Positions 5,283 to 7,621 of a stretch of 7,621 nucleotides of DNA are shown in pieces. Position numbers and translations under genes: made by a program. The DNA is taken from positions 1 through 7,621 of the forward strand of contig VXOZ01000402.1 in assembly GCA_009839775.1 (NCBI GenBank). Reading direction: 5' to 3'. Within the stretch, counting starts at the first letter, position 1. Each line of letters starts with the position of its first letter. The notes under the pieces were generated by a model, which worked only from the letters and a program-made list of their open reading frames with translations, was not told the DNA's origin and did not search any database. Source of the stretch: Chloroflexota bacterium (GTDB taxonomy: Bacteria > Chloroflexota > UBA11872 > VXOZ01).

Positions 5283-7621
5283 CTGGCGCGCCCGTTCCGC
5301 GGCCCGCCACCGGACGGCGGCAGAGCCGCGGTGCCGATGCCCACATCGACCCCACGGCCGGTGCCTGCCTTCACCCCCACGGCCACGCCCCGGTCCACCG
5401 CAACAGCCACGCCGACCCCCTCCCTGACAGTGTCCGGGGCCTACGACAACCTGGCGGTGCATGCGGATGGTCGCTATGCCCTGCAGCTGTCCGGGACGCG
5501 GGTGGCGGCCAGCTTCTCCACCGCCCGTTCCCCGGTGGAGCACTGGGTGCGGCGGACGGTGCCGCAGCCCCTGTTCACGGTCCCGGAGCCGTTCCGGCCG
5601 TCGCATCCCATCCTGCGCACGGTGGAGGGTCGGCCGGTGCACGCCGACGGCACCCTAGACCCGGCGCGGTCAGTTCCCCACCGTTTCCTGCTGCGGGTGG
5701 ACCCCAATGGTGGGGTGTACTACGTGGACGATGCCCGGGTGGAGGGCGCGGACCATCTGGCCTACGTGTTGCGCACGGTTTGGGACACCGCGCCGCCGCC
5801 GCCGGCAGCGCCCACCTTTACGCCTACCGTCACCTCCACGCCCACTGCCACCTCCACACCCACCTTTACGCCTACCGTTACCTCCACACCCACCTTTACG
5901 CCTACGCCCACCTTCACGCCGGTTTCGTCGCCCACACCCTCCCTGACGCGCTCCGGGATCTACGACAACCGGGCGGAGCACGCGGACGGTCGCTACGCCC
6001 TGCAGCTGTCCGGGGCGCGGGTGGCGGCCACCTTCTCCACCGTTCGTTCTCCCGTGCAGCACTGGGCAAAGGAGGTGACTGCACCCCTGTTCATCGTCCC
6101 GGAGCCGTTCCGGCCACCGTATTCCGTCCTGCGCACCGCGGTGGGCATGCCGGTGCTTGCCGACGACGGTCCGGATCCGGACCACCCCGAGCCCCGCCGC
6201 TTCCTGCTGCGGGTGGAGCCCGATGGGGCCGTGCACTACGTGGACGACGACCATGTGGAAGGCGTGGGATACCTGGCCTACAGCCTGGATACGGTCTGGG
6301 GCACGACTCCGGCCGCCAATGACCGCGCCGTACTGGAGATCCTGGACCGCCACTGGTTCGGCAAGACCCTCCTGTCCGCAGAGCCACCCCCTGTGCAGTT
6401 CGAGGTCCCCGAACAAACCATCGTGGACGCGTGGGGGGACGAGAAATTGGTGCCTGCCTACCTGGCCGGTGCCTTCGTGACCCTGGATGGGGCGGGACGC
6501 GTGACGGCACTCGGTGCGCCCCGCTATTCCCTCAACGGGATGCTCCTGCCGGAACTGGGACAGCTTCACCGATTGGAACAGCTGGACCTGGGCTATTTCC
6601 AGCCCCTGTCAGTCAAGTGGCGGAATGGCCGGTACGCATCCCACGCCAAACGACGAATCGAGTGTGAGCTGAGACGGGTGCGTTGCATTGGGATCCCGTT
6701 ATTTCTGCAGAGGGACATGACGGAGAAGGACAGTCTGCAGACCTTGGAGTGGGTATTGAAGTGGTTGGACAGGGAGGATGTGCCGGGTCACTTGGTGTGG
6801 CCGGAAGTGGGTCATCTGACCGGTGCGATCCCGCCTCAATTGGGGCAGTTGGACCGCCTTCGCCACCTGGACTTGGCGGGACACCTGTTGACGGGGCCCC
6901 TGCCCCCCGCCATCGGGCGCCTGGTCAACCTGGAGTATTTGGATCTGCGCGACAACTGGCTGACCGGGTCCCTGTCCCCCGCCATCGGGCGCCTGGTCAA
7001 CCTGAAACATTTGGACCTGAGCTACAACTGGCTGTCCGCTCCCCTGTCTCCGGCCATCGGGCACCTAGCCAACCTGGAGCACCTGGACCTGCGTGAAAAC
7101 TGGCTGACGGGCCCCCTGCCGCCCGAATGGGGCCGACTTGCCAGTTTGCAGAACCTCGATCTGCACGACAATCAGCTGACGGGTCCGCTGCCGCCCGAAT
7201 GGGGCCAACTTGCCAGTTTGCAGAACCTCGACCTGTACGGCAACCGGTTGACGGGCCCTCTGCCTGCCGAATGGGGCCAACTCACCAACCTGCAGGATCT
7301 CAACCTGTTCGTCAACGGGTTGACGGGTCCGCTGCCGCCCGAATGGGGCCAACTTGTCAACCTGCAGGAACTCGGCCTGTCCTACAACGGGCTGACGGGT
7401 CCGCTGCCGCCCGAATGGGGCCAACTTGCCAACCTGCAGGAACTCCATCTCGGCAACAACCCGTTGATGGGTCCGCTGCCATCCGAATGGGGCCAACTTG
7501 CCAGCCTGCAGTGGCTTGACCTGTCTCTCCATACGCGCCCACCTCCGGGCCCTTCCGGCAACCGGTTGACGGGTCCGCTGCCGCCCGAATGGGGCCAACT
7601 CGCCAGCCTGCAGATACTCTA
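5181..7621 (+). CDS. Partial LRR lipoprotein with duplicated unnamed domain (N-terminal 813 residues)
   Basis: The frame is open from ATG 5181 to the right edge (813 full codons); the last two bases, TA, could begin Tyr or a stop. The N-terminus is a lipoprotein signal: basic n-region (R8, R14), hydrophobic LPALPVLPALLLAMAVL, then the lipobox LSGC with Cys34 as the expected lipidated residue. Then come a Thr/Pro-rich linker (about 53-81), unnamed domain copy 1 (85-203), a second Thr/Pro linker (about 205-254), copy 2 (258-374), an LRR cap-like region (about 377-445, NDRAVLEILDRHWF), one LRR (451-474), an island (475-545) and a 24-residue LRR array from 546 onward. LRRs of the LTGxLPPEWGQL type bind proteins or glycans, and a surface-anchored recognition or adhesion role is inferred. 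No clear Shine-Dalgarno precedes ATG 5181; the ATG at 5215 has GGAG upstream but is in a different frame that lacks the lipobox. The start is therefore chosen from the signal peptide. Confidence 0.93.
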   Translation, partial: MGAAFTYRSTAHARLPALPVLPALLLAMAVLSGCLARPFRGPPPDGGRAAVPMPTSTPRPVPAFTPTATPRSTATATPTPSLTVSGAYDNLAVHADGRYALQLSGTRVAASFSTARSPVEHWVRRTVPQPLFTVPEPFRPSHPILRTVEGRPVHADGTLDPARSVPHRFLLRVDPNGGVYYVDDARVEGADHLAYVLRTVWDTAPPPPAAPTFTPTVTSTPTATSTPTFTPTVTSTPTFTPTPTFTPVSSPTPSLTRSGIYDNRAEHADGRYALQLSGARVAATFSTVRSPVQHWAKEVTAPLFIVPEPFRPPYSVLRTAVGMPVLADDGPDPDHPEPRRFLLRVEPDGAVHYVDDDHVEGVGYLAYSLDTVWGTTPAANDRAVLEILDRHWFGKTLLSAEPPPVQFEVPEQTIVDAWGDEKLVPAYLAGAFVTLDGAGRVTALGAPRYSLNGMLLPELGQLHRLEQLDLGYFQPLSVKWRNGRYASHAKRRIECELRRVRCIGIPLFLQRDMTEKDSLQTLEWVLKWLDREDVPGHLVWPEVGHLTGAIPPQLGQLDRLRHLDLAGHLLTGPLPPAIGRLVNLEYLDLRDNWLTGSLSPAIGRLVNLKHLDLSYNWLSAPLSPAIGHLANLEHLDLRENWLTGPLPPEWGRLASLQNLDLHDNQLTGPLPPEWGQLASLQNLDLYGNRLTGPLPAEWGQLTNLQDLNLFVNGLTGPLPPEWGQLVNLQELGLSYNGLTGPLPPEWGQLANLQELHLGNNPLMGPLPSEWGQLASLQWLDLSLHTRPPPGPSGNRLTGPLPPEWGQLASLQIL
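5433..5789 (+). repeat. Unnamed domain, copy 1 of the LRR lipoprotein
   Basis: Residues 85-203. Landmarks in order: AYDNL, ADGRYALQLSG, RVAASFS, RSPVEHW, FTVPEPFRP, LRTVEG, ADGT, FLLRV.PNGGVYYVDD, and a closing TVW. Alternating hydrophobic residues suggest an all-beta fold. I do not recognise a named family. It is closely similar to the copy at 5952-6302 and clearly similar to two domains of the divergent gene. Confidence 0.8.
5811..5936 (+). repeat. Thr/Pro-rich linker encoded by short tandem DNA repeats
   Basis: A 30-bp unit starting CCCACCTTTACGCCTACC occurs at 5811-5840 and 5859-5888 with only two differences. Each is followed by a related 18-bp unit (5841-5858, 5889-5906) and then further degenerate PTFTP units. 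It encodes a PTFTPTVTSTPT-type extended linker between the two unnamed domains. Unit lengths are multiples of 6, so gain or loss of units keeps the frame. Confidence 0.85.
5952..6302 (+). repeat. Unnamed domain, copy 2 of the LRR lipoprotein
   Basis: Residues 258-374, with the same landmarks as copy 1: IYDN, ADGRYALQLSG, RVAATFST, RSPVQHW, FIVPEPFRP, LRTAVG, FLLRVEPDG, HYVDDDHVEG, YLAYSLDTVWG. DNA similarity to copy 1 is high in the first third, for example around 5464-5520 against 5984-6040, which indicates a fairly recent tandem duplication. Confidence 0.8.
6531..6602 (+). repeat. Isolated first leucine-rich repeat
   Basis: Residues 451-474, LNGMLLPELGQLHRLEQLDL plus four residues. It is exactly 24 residues long and matches the later repeats, but is separated from them by the 71-residue island. 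Confidence 0.75.
6603..6815 (+). other. Non-canonical island within the LRR region
   Basis: Residues 475-545 interrupt the LRR pattern. The stretch is highly charged (for example HAKRRIECELRRVRC) with two cysteines (C495, C502) and a Trp/Leu-rich helix-like part (TLEWVLKWLDRED). Codons TTA, ATT, GTA, TTG and AGG cluster here, unlike the GC-rich flanks. Its length is close to three LRRs, so it may be strongly degenerated repeats or an inserted segment. Confidence 0.55.
6816..7621 (+). repeat. Tandem array of 24-residue leucine-rich repeats (72-bp DNA period), continuing past the edge
   Basis: Eleven repeats are visible (the last cut by the edge), with consensus LTGPLPPEWGQLxxLQxLDL followed by xxNx. 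The first four (residues 546-641) carry PAIG or PQLG instead of PEWG; the next seven are near-identical. GAATGG recurs at 7125, 7197, 7269, 7341, 7413 and 7485 (72-bp steps), then at 7587 (102 bp) because of a 30-nt net insertion. The LTGxLP signature resembles the 24-residue plant-type LRR class, which also occurs in bacteria. Confidence 0.92.
7525..7555 (+). other. 31-nt in-frame insertion inside an LRR
   Basis: Compared with the repeat at 7201-7260 (CTGT-A-CGGCAACCGG), one base is replaced by 31 nt here, giving a net gain of 30 nt and ten residues. The encoded loop SLHTRPPPGPS lies just after the LxL strand motif and is followed by the normal GNRLTG. Confidence 0.8.

Noticed and set aside
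5215..5427. A start at ATG 5215 with a GGAG upstream
   Set aside because: The frame gives a Cys/Arg/Pro-rich 70-residue product and ends early; the frame from ATG 5181 has a signal peptide, lipobox and all recognised domains.
5811..5936. Short repeats considered as a CRISPR array
   Set aside because: The units are coding, contiguous without unique spacers, and lie in frame within the Thr/Pro linker.
5670..6569. A 299-codon minus-strand open frame
   Set aside because: It is antisense to the duplicated unnamed domains and Thr/Pro linker of the LRR lipoprotein; its Gly/Arg-rich stretch is the reverse complement of the linker repeats.
7065..7598. Apparently repetitive proteins on the minus strand (KLAPFGRQRTRQPV units) and in a shifted plus frame at 7127-7519 (ARMGPTCQPAG units)
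   Set aside because: Both are shadows of the 72-bp LRR repeats. Because the period is a multiple of three, any stop-free frame repeats and looks like a repeat protein.
7620..7621. Possible end of the LRR gene at the final TA
   Set aside because: Only two bases of the codon are visible. By repeat alignment the position is a normal residue before the next Leu, so Tyr is more likely than a stop, but this cannot be decided.

Overview
The window is GC-rich DNA dominated by two very large, divergently transcribed genes, each running off one edge. Neither has an in-frame stop inside the window. The organism is a high-GC bacterium. Three traits make a filamentous, multicellular-type Chloroflexota member (Anaerolineae/Caldilineae-like) my best guess: Thr-Pro-rich linkers of the TPTFTPT type behind a lipobox, long fibronectin-III/SH3b mosaic proteins, and bacterial LRR proteins with an LTGxLP signature. 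This is inference from style; no marker gene is present.

Layout: positions 5033 down to 1 (minus strand) encode at least 1677 residues of a modular protein. It begins with a complete-looking M23 (LytM-type) zinc peptidase domain, followed by several bacterial SH3-like domains, one Fn3 domain, more SH3b, two copies of an unnamed ~120-residue domain, then six more Fn3 domains and the start of another SH3b domain at the window edge. Positions 5034-5180 are a 147-bp divergent intergenic region carrying a strong Shine-Dalgarno for the minus gene. Positions 5181 to 7621 (plus strand) encode at least 813 residues of a lipoprotein: lipobox signal peptide, Thr/Pro linker, two copies of the same unnamed ~118-residue domain separated by a second Thr/Pro linker, an LRR N-terminal cap region, one isolated LRR, a 71-residue non-canonical island, and an array of 24-residue LRRs that continues past the edge.

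The most interesting point is that the two divergent genes, otherwise unrelated in architecture, share the same unnamed domain (two copies each). Its pattern includes DGR[YW]A, an SG.xV.A.F core, RSPV, FRP, RTV.G, and NG...YV. This suggests that the pair makes functionally linked envelope or surface proteins: a cell-wall hydrolase or binding protein and an LRR lipoprotein. I infer a surface recognition, adhesion or wall-remodelling role; no biochemical function can be read directly for the shared domain.

No tRNA, rRNA, CRISPR array, insertion sequence, integrase or terminator was recognised. The many other long open frames, including a 653-codon plus-strand frame at 1758-3719, are shadows created by high GC and by repeats whose length is a multiple of three.
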